From the NCBI RefSeq assembly GCF_958295425.1, contig NC_081148.1:15322958-15386957 (forward strand): a stretch of DNA of 64,000 bases. Reading direction: 5' to 3'. The notes beneath the pieces are model-generated. The model was not told the DNA's origin, did not search any database, and saw only the letters and a list, made by a program, of their open reading frames with translations. This stretch comes from Solea solea. Taxonomy: Eukaryota > Chordata > Actinopteri > Pleuronectiformes > Soleidae. A program made the translations under genes and the position numbers. Below, in pieces: positions 38,244 through 50,396 of this stretch (the first letter of the stretch is position 1; each line of letters opens with the position of its first letter).

Positions 38244-39521
38244 TTGCTGACCACATGAAATAATCTAATATTTATTTTTATTTTTTATTTTTACTTTATT
38301 TATTCCCATAAATCTGGATCACACAGTCACTGGTCACAGGTAGTCTCAGCCTGAACCAGTCACTCTCTTACATCTGTTTCATGTTCTACTGACATTCAAT
38401 TAATTTAGGGCGAGAGTGAACATTGCAGATAGATCCGTCTGAGATGGCCTTCTCCATCCTCTATGAAAAGCCGCTGAAAAACATCCCACAAACACTACAG
38501 GCTTTCCATCACTGGAAAGCTTCACTCCAGCCTTGATTGTTGATTGCGTCTTGCCTGTGTCCATCAGTGCCTTGTCACTTTCTGAGGTTACAACAGGCGG
38601 TGTGCTGTATGGTGGCACTGTCGAGCGGTAAACAGTGGTGTCATTCCAGATTGAAGGCAGATTGCATTTTGTATAGAAGAGCAGGTCCTTGGACTGAGTG
38701 CAGACCCAACTGTCTTAGATATTGAATGTCACGCACGCTGAGCTTAGAAAAGTATAAGACAGTTGATCCCAGGACAAGAACAAATGATTCCAGAGCCAAT
38801 ACCTTTATTAATATAATAACTGTAATCAGTCTGCCTGCTCGTGGCTATAGAGTTTTTAAATATGCGTCAGTGTAGGAGTAATAAAATGGCTCGTATTGAT
38901 GGAAGGAATGAAAAATGAATAGTGTGTTTTTTTGTTTCTTCCGTCTTATCTATTTTGCATGTTTTATATTAAATGACATTGTATTCACAAATAACTCAGA
39001 AGTGGTGATATGGATTCGTTCTTAAATTTAATGTTCTTCTCTTCAATCCGTCTTGGCGGCCTGATGTTGTGTTGACAAAAGAAATATGTATTTTCACAAA
39101 ATATTGAAGTCCTGCTGATACTTACTCTTCATTATTACTATTTTAGAAATAAGCTGCCAACGTGCGAACAGTGGCCGTAAACAGAGATAAATCTGATGCT
39201 GTGATCTGAGCGAGGAAAGGCAACCATGCCTTAATGCCTGATATGTTATCGTGATACCTTTTAAACGTGCCCTAAACTTTGTTTTCGGCGAGAGGATTAA
39301 ACCACTGCATGAACAAGCCACACTGCTACTATTAATGATCTCACATTGCAGGATGTAGTAATACAGATATGTCTCCACAGTGTTCTCAAATGTCATAGTT
39401 TGCATTTGCACATTTACATCCATCGGCTCCCAGTTGTTGGCAATGTCTGTTGACACCATGCTGTTATCACATCCCTCAGTATTGCACATATGAAAGTGTG
39501 TTTCACAGCTAAGCATCTTAG

Positions 39522-39524
<3 letters not shown>

Positions 39525-39552
<28 letters not shown>
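39525..39552. repeat. (CA)14 microsatellite
   Basis: A pure CA run. Confidence 0.96.
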
Positions 39553-40655
39553 GCTAAAGAAAGCTTCTTTCTGTTTTATTCATTTTCACTCTTGTCATCA
39601 ATTGAACTTGTTAGTGTAATAATTTATTCAGTCTACAGGTTTCCTTATATTAGATATATAGCTCTTATTGGCATCTGTTGTTTACATTGCAGGTCTGAAT
39701 ACATATAAATATGCTTACCTTTAAGCAGTTTGCCTTGTTGTTCTCAGTTTTTCAAATGACTTTACTTTAGATTAGAGGCAGCTTTAATATTCCCCCAAAA
39801 AATAGGACAAAAACTTGTCTTCTGAGGATTTTGTTTATCTCTCTAGAATCTGTGGAGATGTTTGTGCGGAGGTAGGCAGACGAGAGGTTTTGTTTTTTAA
39901 ATCAAACGACGCCTCCGCTATACCATTATACCTATATGTTTTGGATATCTCTCTGCACAGGCATCGAGTTTCTCAGTCTGATATTTGGGATGTTCTAAAG
40001 CCTCCTCAGACTGAAATGCATGAATATTCATAACGCACGTTAAATACGAATGTAGGCTGCAGTATATTGTTAGTGTGTTTGAAATATCTGCTCGGCGAGC
40101 CTTGTTGTAGTGACTTGTGAAAGTGAGCACCCGCTTCAGTAAGCTCATGAAACATCCATAAATTAAAATAAGACTGCATTTGCCTAAAGCTAGGAATAAA
40201 TAAATCTGAGCTGTGAACAGAAATTGTTTTTCCTTCATGCAGTGTGATTTTCCTACAGGAGGCAATAGCTATTGTCTTAGTTCCAAAGGTAAGATTTAAT
40301 GGCTGCACAGATTCAATGCCACCAAGTAAACAGCACCTCGTCCTCCTTTCCAATCAAACTTGGAGCAAGTTTTGACTGTTGAGCATTCGTCATGTAATGC
40401 AGCAAGCCAACGCAAACATAAATCACGTTTGTGGTGGGCAGAGCTGTTGTGCAGTATGATTTACTTTTTTTCGAGGATCACAATGTGCTACATTATTGAC
40501 AGCTTTTCTTAAATGTGTCCTTAATACAGTCCTGTTCCTAAAATTCTGCTCTTCAGTAAGCACACGCTTAAATATAATGCACAGGAAACCGTGCTGTTTG
40601 AGGAGTGTGAGTTGTCAGCGTAGTATCATTACCTGTTTTGTTTTCCTGCCTTCAG

Positions 40656-40681
40656 TGAAGTCAGCCTAGAGGCTGACTTCA
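40656..40681. repeat. perfect palindrome, 12-bp arms, 2-nt spacer
   Basis: The arm tgaagtcagcct is exactly reversed by aggctgacttca, with AG between. Intronic. Confidence 0.93.
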
Positions 40682-42683
40682 TGGAATGAAAGCAGCTCCT
40701 TCTGTATAGAGACTATAAAGAAAGGGCTCTACAGAGAAAACATTAAGGCAGTGGCTTCTACCTGAGCATGGCTGGGTGCAGAACAGACGGACAAGTCACG
40801 GACAGGCTGTAATAGCAAAGCCAAGCAGGAGGGAACCTGCAGGGTAGAAGGAGAGAAAGAGCATGGAAAGACAGACAGACAAAACCAGCAGGCCATCACA
40901 ACAAGCCCAGCCTTAACACAAGCCACCATTACACAAGCCCAGAGGCTACTGGACCTGATGTTCTTACTGCTCTGCCCCCACCCTGATTTTTCTTGTTTAC
41001 TTCTCTTTCTTTAAACCTGTTATTGTTAAGACAAAATCACAGTCATTCAAATAAAACCCCATCGTCCACAGGGTTTCCACTTGTGATTGTCTTAAATTTC
41101 ATGATTACTTGGCTCAACATGTTTTATTACCTTGGTGGTTAGGATGTGTTAAATATTGTTGGCTACAACTGCTTTATTTAGCACTGTGCTGCAACCACTC
41201 TCAGCTCTCCGCGTGTGAGGCTCAAAGCAGAAAGCCCAGCTGCATCCTCAAGTGCCATATGGTACGGGAAAACCACATGCACATCATATAGTACCCTCTG
41301 CCTTTCACAATCGGCAAACATTTAAAAATGCATCTAAATGAAGGCACAACAAATCCCCTTCTAACAACTGTCAAGAGAGTTGGTTTAATTCCTCTTGTTT
41401 GAAGGTGTTAGTTGGGGGGATTTTATTGATTTTCTATGTGTTTTACTCTCCCTGTGGTACAGTATAGCAGAACCACATGCAGACACAAATGGCTTCTCTG
41501 AAATCCAGCAGGCTTCTCATTGGTAGTGTAAAGGTACACACAAAACCATAACAGTGTGGAGACCCTGTGGCATTTCTCTTTTCTCAAAGCATCAAAAGTA
41601 CAGAGTGTCATTTTTATCAATTCATTACAAACACAAAACATTTTTTTTGTATCTTCTTGGCAGCTGAATAATTTATCCCAGAATTTGTGAGTATATTCCT
41701 CTCAGAATTTGTTGTTCAGGTGCACTTTGCATTTAGGTTCTTTCTTGTGTTATTGCAAAAAGGATTTGTAGGTTTGCTTAATTGGTTGTTTTGTGCCTTT
41801 TGGTCTCGGCCTTTTGTGAACACTGGGATACTGACAATGTAAATCTAATTCTGGAGAGCAATGTGGTCTTTCCCATGACTATGAGTTGTCAGCACACAAT
41901 TAACTTTTGGAATAACATTATATACTGTAGCACTGAGTGCCTCCTCAGGGAGCAAGCCGCCACTGGCTGAAGACATTAGGCTAAGCTTGTGTTTTAGAGC
42001 TTTTTTTGCGCCGTCTGTTAAAGTCCAGGAACGGCAGCTTAGCCAATCACAGCCCTGCTGAGGCATTGTGTGTGGACATGGAGAGGAGACTACCCACAGT
42101 CCTATCTTTATCTGTATTAATGCAGCTTTTATCACTGAATTCCATTTTGGCTTTAACTGATTGCTCTGACAGGCTTTGTTAGTTTTAGGTTACTATTCAG
42201 TAAGCCTACGATCTAATTTCTTGGTGATTACAATATAAATGTTTTACTTTCCAAAATAGGAATATTTCTTTTTCTTTAAAAACCCTTCAAGTCTGAGTGA
42301 ATCTGGCTCTTTGTCCATGGTACCCTGCATCATATTTAAAGTCGTCCGTCTGATGAGAAACACAGGACTCTGTTCATGTGGCTGGAGATAGATAATACAT
42401 CAACAATGGGCACCATGTCCATTATGTTGGTCACCTATGTCCTAGAAGCCTGCTTCAAAGAGGGATGGGGGGGGGGGTCTTCTAACAAGCAATGAGGGAT
42501 ACACTTTTTATGTCCAGCTTTGAAGTTACTCTTTTGATCAGCGCTCTCATTGTGTCCCCACCCTCCCTGTTAAAATCACAGAAACAGCAAATGAATCAGC
42601 TCCCAACAACCACACGGAGAATTTATCAGCCAGCAGAGATGCAACAATGTGGGTTTGAGAAGTCTAAATTTTTATTCCTCCCA

Positions 42684-42684
<1 letters not shown>

Positions 42685-42726
<42 letters not shown>
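42685..42726. repeat. (CA)21 microsatellite
   Basis: A pure CA run. Confidence 0.96.
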
Positions 42727-42727
<1 letters not shown>

Positions 42728-44006
42728 CCTTTAAAAACACACAAATGCATGACACTGTCTGAGTGATGAGTGATCTCTATATGTGTTGCTTGTCACCCAG
42801 AGGCAGTGAGGAAGGTTTGATGGTGGCAGTAATTCAGTGAGAAACAGAAATAAACTCGGGCGAGATACTGACAACAATAGTCTTTGAGACTTTGACATGA
42901 CAACTGCGACTTTAAGTGTTTATCCCTTTGGACTACAAATGTCATTCTTCTCTTAAATCACTGCTGTTGTTTAGATACTGACCTGTTTCTCTTTTCTCTC
43001 CTCTGTGAGTTCACTGATGCTATGATGCAATCATAAAAAAATACAGCAGGACATTGGCAATATAATCATTACTCCATAAATTGATTAGTCGATAGATAAA
43101 TAAATTGGCAGTAACATGAATTACTTTGTTGAGGCATTATACTGTATTTTTGAGTAGTCCTCACATGCTTGTTTTTGACTTACAGTGTCTTTTTCATACA
43201 CAAACATATTCATTTCAGGGCAGATGTACGTCAGACATGCAGACAAATGAGATCAACGTGGTCTTGATGCGCCTCTTTCGCCAAGCACATAAGTTTCGCT
43301 CCGATATAATAAAAAAGAATATATCTCAGCTTTTTAGAATGCATCATGTGAGTGCTTTTAATGCTCGGGCCAAAGTAATGGGTCAAACCAGTCTTTGTCA
43401 ACACTGATATAAGTTTTGCACCTCAATCATCCAGCCACGGCTCCGGGATCAGTTGGTGAAATTCACATTTCCTTTGTGTGTGAAGAAAAGGATGTACATA
43501 TGTAGACAGAAAGAGGTTTCCCTCCTCCATTTTCTCCATTGGAGTTCAGTGAGGCTGCAGCAGCGTCAGTCATCTCAGCAGCTTCCAGCTTTTGTTTGCT
43601 CGGTAACGACACATGGTTTAAAACACCTCTGGTTTCTTCTACGCCGTATTTTCAGATGCTACATGTGATGCTACACAGCCCCATATACATCGCATTCTTA
43701 TGAACGCAATATTTCCTCCTCGAGGCATTTTCACCATTCTGAAATTAAGAGACGACACAAGTAGATTTTGGTAAATAAAGGTCAGGGTCACTGTGACCTC
43801 ACTATACACATAGTACACTGTAATAATACAGCAAACAGTGATGTGTGATCTGAGGTCACTTCTTCTTTTGCTCCATCATTTGACTGTTAGCTCTATATTG
43901 GCATTTTTCCACTATATAGTACCACCTCGGCTCGCCTCGCCTCTACACGGTTTGGTTTACGTTCCATTACGAAATAGTATCTCCTCAACGTGGACAGAGT
44001 CACGCG

Positions 44007-44028
44007 ACACACACACACACACACACAA
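44007..44028. repeat. (AC)n microsatellite inside the MITE
   Basis: A pure AC run within the interrupted MITE. Confidence 0.93.
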
Positions 44029-44079
44029 ACTAGTGACTTGTAAAGCAGTTATTTTTGATGTACTGAATCATTAGAATCA

Positions 44080-44268
44080 TCATCATCATCATCCTCCGCT
44101 TATCTGGGGCCGGGTCGCGGGGGCAGCAGTTTCAGCAAGGGACCCCAAACGTCCCTTTCCTGAGCCACATTGACCAGCTCCGACTGAGGGATCCCGAGGC
44201 GTTCCCAGGCCAGAGTGGAGATGTAATCTCTCCACCTTGTCCTAGGTCTACCCCCGAGGCCTCCTCCC
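44080..44268 (-). mobile_element. 5'-truncated LINE 3' end, flanked by 13-bp TSD
   Basis: Read on the minus strand it encodes the end of a fish LINE ORF2: a Gly/Arg/Pro-rich block (RGRPRTRWRDYIS-like), then LAWERLGIPQSEL, followed by a GAT-repeat tail. It is flanked by the perfect 13-bp duplication ATCATTAGAATCA (44067-44079 and 44269-44281). It belongs to the same LINE type as the 55.66-56.79 kb element. I do not assign the clade. Confidence 0.85.
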
Positions 44269-44743
44269 ATCATTAGAATCAGTTAATTAAAAAGATTTGT
44301 TCAGTACTTCCTCCTTGACCCGAGCACAGACTCTGTCTGACCCAGTCACTGAAATACAACGGCAGGGTTTGTGATGCGGCATGTCCTTGCTAAATGTTGG
44401 AGATTAATGCAAGTAAGTCACTGGTGGGCACGTAAACAAAAAAAAGAATGAGATATACAAGATATTGTATAGGGAAACTGAGGGAAACTGAGGTTGGGAA
44501 GCACAATGTTTCAAACATACTACCCCTATTCTAGTAAGACAAAGCTAAATGCAAATCGATGAAGTATCCTTTTTAACTGATCTACAGTTTGGCATTGTTT
44601 GATTCTTGTGCCTCTTCCTCTGGCGGCTCACTTAGTAACTAAGTACCAGGTATTGCTAATGGAAAAGCAAAACAAACGTGCCGTGCCGTACTGTGGTGAG
44701 TCGAATAGCGCTAGTGGAAACACGCAATAGGCTATGCTGCTGC

Positions 44744-44763
44744 CACACACACACACACACACA
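44744..44763. repeat. (CA)n microsatellite
   Basis: A pure CA run just outside the right end of the MITE. Confidence 0.93.
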
Positions 44764-45489
44764 ATACTTCCAATGAGCTCTTCCACTGACGCTGCTCTCT
44801 TGTTGACCCTTAAATTATGGACAGCTTCTCTGCGAGGGCTACTGGTTCTCACTGCAGTCTCCACAAGCTCTGTGATTATATTGACCACTCTGATCCACGA
44901 TCTCCTGTGGAAAACCTTGAGGCATCACTTTGACTATTAATCAGTCAGCTGGCCCGAGCTGACCCACAACCATCCTCCTCTGTATGTATGCTGCTTCGAC
45001 ATCTTCCCCAGCTGTGGCGTTCCTCATGTTAATGGAGCACTGGGGGTTCTCAGCATCACCTTGTACCACACTTGCCAATCACCCACTGGACTGTCTGCCT
45101 GGGCCTTGATAGAGTAAATCACAATAGGTAATGAGGAGCTGAGGTAGAGAGGGAGACTCTAAAGATTATGTAAAGTAATTCAGGGAGTGATGAGAGAAGA
45201 GCAGGCCACCACTGACAGCAGATTTAGCAGGTATGTAGGTCACACAGGGGGAGGCCTCTTTTGCATTTTATCCCTTCCATGTCTATTTTTGTGTTGGCTT
45301 CCTCTCCTACTTCTTAATCAGTTATTCACTCACTCCATTCATCTCTGTGCATCTCAGTGTTCTTGCTGTTCTTTTTTTATCTTCTGACACATCACTGTGA
45401 CTGTCCCACAACACTTGGACAAAGTGGGGGAGTAGAAAAAGACTAAAAGGAGAGATCAGGGGTGAGCCATGTTGCCAGTGAGGATAGCA

Positions 45490-45508
45490 TTTTTTTTTTT
45501 TTTTTTTA
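45490..45508. repeat. poly-T run (19)
   Basis: A homopolymer T run. Confidence 0.93.
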
Positions 45509-48056
45509 CCCTATGCCTTTTCAAAAGTTTCCCAGTGGTCATTTCCCACTCATCTTTTGCAACATATGCTGTCAGCTGTTCTCCCTCTTTTCTCTTGCCG
45601 TCTCTTTCTGCCTTCTAATCATCCCCAGTTTCTGTGAGTTGTGGCTTAACCCCAAGCAGATGTCCTGTTCTCCTTTCAGTCATTCAGAGTACTTTGTGTT
45701 TTTCTCATCTTGTCAAGCATGGCCCAGGCCTGTGTAATGAGCTTGGGCCTTTTCAGTCTGTTTAGAGAACCTTGACCCAAGTCAAAGCCACCTCACCACA
45801 TCCACCACTGCAAGGTTACCCAAACCCGCGGTGGAGCACAACACTGCTTAGTGTCCACAACCCCTCAGCCAGCCCCTCAGAAGAAAGGAGGAATATTAAT
45901 GAAGGCTCTTGGTTTTTCAGGAGGATGGCATTAGAAAGGGGGCGGTCACAGTGTTTACTGAGCAGGCTTGTTTTCGGCTCCCTAGCCCGCGGGTCACAGC
46001 TCAATGCTCTGTAATTGGCTCAGGTTGTCAGACAGTGCTTCATCTCATAGCAAAGAAAACTACAGCTACCAAACACTGCACCCCCTTTCTGACAATGTCC
46101 TCTTTTTGTATGTTTTAGAGCAGCAACTCATGCAGATAAGCCATGTCCACGGACCTGCACAATAAACTTAACATTAACATATGAAAATGGGCTGCTTTCC
46201 ACATTTACCAGCTCATTAGTTCTTTTGTTTGGGCACTTGTCGAGGTCCACGCGCTCTTGTTTTGCTTTGAGCGCGGAGATGTCTGTAATTCTCTCTGCAG
46301 CAGGCATACCAGACCCCGAGCTATTAGTCCATGCACTGTTCAATGAGGGGCTCTTTGATACTTGTTTAATATACATGGCCTAATGCAGACCAGGCCAGAG
46401 CCCCTCATAGACCACCCAGTTTGTACTCGGAAATTAATTCTGCCCTCATCTTCAAAAAGGGAGCAGAGCTTCTCAATACACTGGTACCGACCTTGACATT
46501 TTCCTATCGTATTCTCTCAAGATGAAGCACTAATGAGCGAGCAGAGGCTCTGTGTGCTTTATGAAAGCCACAGAAACCAAAGGCCGTTACCAGATCTTTG
46601 ATCAACTTGTGCAAAATAGAAACACTTAATGATCAGCAAAAGAGACCTAGCCACTCAATGTCTTTCAGTTGTATTTTAATTTGATTCATACTGTCGTGGA
46701 GCTCTCAGATGATGCAAAATACAAAATAGGTTGTTGTGGTTTTTCAGTAGCTCCAGGACAAAGTTTGTGATCACATGTAATAATTGAGCAGGTGCATCTG
46801 GACACCTGTGTGGGTTTTCTTGGATCAAAGCTCCGGGACATGTTCAGACACAGTAGATCAACTCGCCGAGTCATGGTTTGGGGATCAAATGAACAGAGGG
46901 AATTGTCCTCGGGAACTGACTGTGTGGCCAGAAACTTCTCCTCTCCTCTGTCGATTTTTATTCTTTCTCTGCTGTAGCGGGAAAAAAAAGGGAGTTGAAT
47001 AAAAGACAGTGAGATGTCCTGTGGCTGAGGGACAAAAAGAACCTCCTGTTCTGCTCAAGGCTCCTGTCTGGAACATTAAGCAGAGACATTTCCCATGCTG
47101 CAGTTTGGATGACCCACAGGGACCGTCTCCCCCGTGGGCTGACTGAGATACAATGACAGGAATATTAAAACTGCTGCAGATGGAGACAAACGCTGCTTTA
47201 GAAAAACAAAATCATCTTATTCTTTTCTCTTTTTTTTTTAAAATTACCTTTTATACGTAAAGTTGACACTGTAGTTATGTTTAAACACATTTCCTATAAT
47301 GGCTGTATATTGGTCGGCAGTACACCGGTGCTGACCAACATAATGTTAACTACCTCTTGTCTAATAAATGAATGGAAGGTGGGGGTATGTAATTTTCTGC
47401 TTGTCTGCATACAAGGGTGACTTATGCCTAACTTTCTTCCTTTCTCTCCGTTCTCTTATGTGTGTCAGTTTGAGCACACACGCGCACACATTCTCTCATC
47501 CTCTGTGTTGATGGCTTTTCTCTCTGGGATACTTTCGCTGACCGTCCGAGAGGCTGAACTGACAGGAAAAGTTAAAGAATGGGAAAGTTTTGCGAACGCT
47601 TTAAATGTTTTTTTTTTGTGTATCTCTTGGGGGGCCTTCTTTCATTTATAAATTAGTCTTGTTGTGAAAGCCTTTACTAAAACATTATATTTTGACAGTT
47701 AACAAATATAAGCAGATTACTGCTCCCAGATGGAAAGCAAATGCAGATGAGATACCCCAGTAAAATCATAATCACTCGTGCTCGCTCATGTTTATAGAGA
47801 AAAACACATTCTAGTGTTAGTTATTTTATTCTTAGACCCCATAATATTGTGCGCAAATTCTCTTACCGTGCCTACGAGTAAGTTACAACCTAACAGTTTG
47901 GGAGACTGTTAAGGTTCCCTCAGGGTCTTTGGTCCTGGCTTCAAGAACCACTGGTGTAAGCTGTCTAGTTTCCTGCTGAGGGAGTCAATTCAGTCCTCTG
48001 TTTTTCTGCTCTTTTCCTTATCATCTCTCTGTGGACTCTTCCTGTCCAGTTTTTCC

Positions 48057-48131
48057 TCTCTCTCTCTCTCTCTGTCTCTCCCATCTTGTTTATGTGTTTA
48101 CCACAGCACACACACACACACACACACACAC
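48057..48131. repeat. CT repeat followed by (CA)n
   Basis: CT repeats at 48057-48080 and a pure CA run at 48107-48131. Confidence 0.92.
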
Positions 48132-48353
48132 TTCCTCCCCTAAATGATAGCCTCTATTCTGTCAGCACACAGGAGTCAAATTAGAGAGCGAGACAGACAA
48201 ATGTTGCTGTGCCCCATGAGCTTCAGGCAGACATGAGAAGCCAGGGGCCTGCAATGAAATTGAAATTCTGAGCTTTTGGCTTGGTTTTGATCAGTGCTGG
48301 ATATTAGAGGAAGAGGACGCTGCCCGAGCATCAAGACTGTGCTGTTATTACCT

Positions 48354-48384
<31 letters not shown>

Positions 48385-48385
48385 G
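48354..48385. repeat. GAGACA repeat
   Basis: Repeated gagaca units in a GA-rich stretch. Confidence 0.9.
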
Positions 48386-49810
48386 AAGTAAGGTGAATCT
48401 GGAATTAGCCCAGTGCTTCACAGTGAGCTCCGGCTGCTGCACTCTGCCTGTGCCATGTTAGCTCCGTTATAAAAGCAGACGCGACCGCGGCTCAGATCCA
48501 ACACCATTCATAACATCGGGGTTTGTCTCACAGATCCTGCCATCAGCTCCGATATCCATAATGTAATCATGTGGAAAAGTGTTAATGTATGGCATATCAT
48601 TTCATGGGCACGCTTCATTTATTGTGTCCTTATTGACAACATATGCCTCTCTCTCACACGTGTGTGGAGAAATCTGTGAGCGCTTCTGGAGAATTATTTC
48701 TGTGACATTCGACATGAGAACGTGGTTTTCTTTTTGATGAGTTCATAACAAAGCCGACAGCGGTTTTCTCTTGGTTATAAAATTGCATCCTCCAGCAGCA
48801 GAGCAGGAAATATTAGCACATATTAGATGAGCTGCAAGTCCAGTAAAATTTTAAAAAACATTAATTTAACTGACATTATTTATAAGTAAAGCCAAAGGCC
48901 AGCACAGTTATTGGTATTAATCCCTCACTGCATATAAGCAAATAAGGTAAATCTATACTCAAGAGAGTTTGGGCATTTTTTTTTTTTGCCCCTCAGGACT
49001 TTTATTTTCACTCCAACAAATTAATTATGAAAATGAAATACAAGTTGTAAATAACCAGAGCGAGACTTTAAATAGTTCTGCATTTACAAAGCATAATGTA
49101 TTTTTCGCCCCCTGGACAGTTCCATCAGATCCTTAGATGAAAAAGTAAAAAAGAAAGAATTAGGGTGAGACTTCATCCTTCCTGCTTTGCAGCAGTTTTT
49201 GTATCCCAGCGGTTTCCTGCAGAGAAGACATTTCCTTCCAAAAGGTTGATTAAATCAGTGTAATGTTGAAGAAGCAGTGTAACATTAATATACTGTGTAC
49301 AGTATGTTCCCCACAGCTACAGTCAAGTGAAGCAAAGGTAATATGTAATGCCCAATCCATCTATATGTGTTTGTGAACTGTGTATCCAAACCTGCAATTA
49401 CTCGCAGGTTCCTGCTTCCTATAAGGCTTTAAATGACCTCGAGACACAGTCTCGTTGCTGTATATATTCCACACGTTCGTCTAACTTGCTGTGGTGTTTG
49501 TTTACATTATTCCATATATCCACCCGGGGTGTGCAGTTATTTTTATGGTGTGCTTCTGTTTGGATGATTGTTGTTGTAAAAAGAGGAAAGCACAAAGCTT
49601 AGCACAGCGAGTGACGAAGAAGGAGTTGTGACAGCAGCAAAGAGGCCTGGGAGTCTGTAATTAATTTTGCATGAGTCTCTTTCCCTTCTCGCATTTGTTT
49701 TGTTTTGGTTTGGTTTTATGTTTTGTTTTCGTGTTTTTTTGAAGTCTAACTCTTTAGGAACACATCATTTGTGGTTAATGTTCCTTTTTTTTTTTTTTAT
49801 ACTTTTATTT

Positions 49811-49849
49811 TTCCCAAATACCCAAGCCTTTTGGCTGGGTATTTGGGAA
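49811..49849 (+). other. strong hairpin upstream of the 49923 exon
   Basis: ttcccaaataccc pairs perfectly (13 bp) with gggtatttgggaa; after a one-base A bulge, agcc pairs with ggct around a TTTT loop. It begins 112 nt and ends 73 nt upstream of the exon start and follows a long T tract. Confidence 0.9.
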
Positions 49850-49922
49850 TATACCCTCAACTGTATGAACTGACTTTCAAAGTGAGTAACATGTCAATAT
49901 TGTAATGTGCTCCGCATTACAG

Positions 49923-49961
49923 ATGTCTCTGAGGTCAATGACACTGGCACCAGCAACGGAG
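49923..49961 (+). CDS. macrod2: macrod2 acidic-tail exon (13 codons)
   Basis: This 39-nt exon lies after the largest internal intron (about 12.5 kb) between acceptor gctccgcattacag and the consensus donor ggag|gtgagt. It reads DVSEVNDTGTSNG in phase 1-1. It is the least acidic tail exon (three of 13). The acceptor has a poor pyrimidine tract, but a strong hairpin and a long T tract lie just upstream (49786-49849). The next intron is only 363 nt, so it is closely paired with the exon at 50325. Confidence 0.8.
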
Positions 49962-50324
49962 GTGAGTTATCCTCCGTGAACTTTCCACACTGAAGCCACT
50001 TAGAACTATCCCTGCTATTATGTAATGAATGCACTTACATTCTAATGGTTAGAGTGTAATGCAGATTTATCCTCTGATTTAAAAACACTAACACATTATG
50101 TTCACATCCAGCCGCATTACAAACATAAACCCACTTACAGCTCCTTTCAAAGAGCTGCTCTCGGCTTGTTTTGCAGGCTTGGCAGGGCAGCGAGAGATTG
50201 TTTAGGTAAATGATGCTTTTCTGCACAAGAGCTGTGAGGCACAAGATTGCTTCATTATCGTTCATATTTTTCCCGGTCTCTCCTTTTCTATTCTTCTCTT
50301 TTAACTTACTCTTCACTTGTCTAG
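49962..50324 (+). other. macrod2: macrod2 short intron (363 nt)
   Basis: A GT-AG intron with a good donor (gtgagt) and a T/C-rich 3' end. No repeats were recognised. Confidence 0.78.
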
Positions 50325-50396
50325 AGGAGATGAAAGATCATGTGGAGAGTTCCGAAGAACCTGATTCAATTCCTACTGACAGCAATCACTCCAAAG
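50325..50396 (+). CDS. macrod2: macrod2 acidic-tail exon (24 codons)
   Basis: This 72-nt exon lies between the acceptor cacttgtctag, preceded by a long T/C tract, and the strong donor aaag|gtaagg. It begins EEMKDHVESSEEPDSIPTDS and continues NHSK, in phase 1-1. The SSEEPDS stretch resembles acidic kinase sites (inference). The frame joins the exon at 49923 and the terminal exon. Confidence 0.85.

Larger units (their letters stand above)
43898..44727. mobile_element. MITE with inverted ends, interrupted by a LINE fragment
   Basis: The left end (ttggcatttttccactatat, then agtaccacctcggctcg) is an imperfect inverted match of the right end (cgtactgtggtgagtcga, then atagcgctagtggaaacacg). This resembles fish hAT-type MITEs whose ends read 'ttccact ... 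ctcggctcg'. A CA repeat (44007-44028) and a LINE insertion (44080-44268) lie inside. No transposase frame and no clear flanking duplication were seen. Confidence 0.62.
37436..49922 (+). other. macrod2: macrod2 intron (12.5 kb), the largest internal one
   Basis: A GT-AG intron. Contents in order: an 18-bp-arm palindrome (37855-37892); a TA-rich microsatellite (37912-38122) and TG repeat (38198-38243); a CA repeat (39525-39552); a possible 30-nt microexon (40259-40288); a 26-nt palindrome (40656-40681); a CA repeat (42685-42726); a MITE with a nested LINE (43898-44727); a T run (45490-45508); CT/CA/GA repeats near 48.0-48.4 kb; and a strong hairpin (49811-49849). No certain exon was seen. Confidence 0.72.

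Noticed and set aside
37889..38263. Frames rich in Tyr-Ile or Cys-Val repeats
   Set aside because: These are simple translations of TA and TG microsatellites.
39094..39549. Minus-strand frame of 151 codons
   Set aside because: It begins in the CA repeat (Cys-Val run) and shows no family resemblance; it lies in an intron.
42582..42650. Candidate exon reading ETANESAPNNHTENLSASRD after a cacag acceptor
   Set aside because: The acceptor phase and residues look attractive, but no GT donor occurs in phase 1 before the stop and the pyrimidine tract is weak.
46301..46366. Candidate phase-1 exon after a ctctctgcagcag acceptor
   Set aside because: The only in-phase donor (actt|gtttaa) is poor and the residues are hydrophobic, unlike the tail.
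49315..49337. Short acceptor/donor pair ending at caaag|gtaata
   Set aside because: In the phase required by the gene it contains an immediate TGA.
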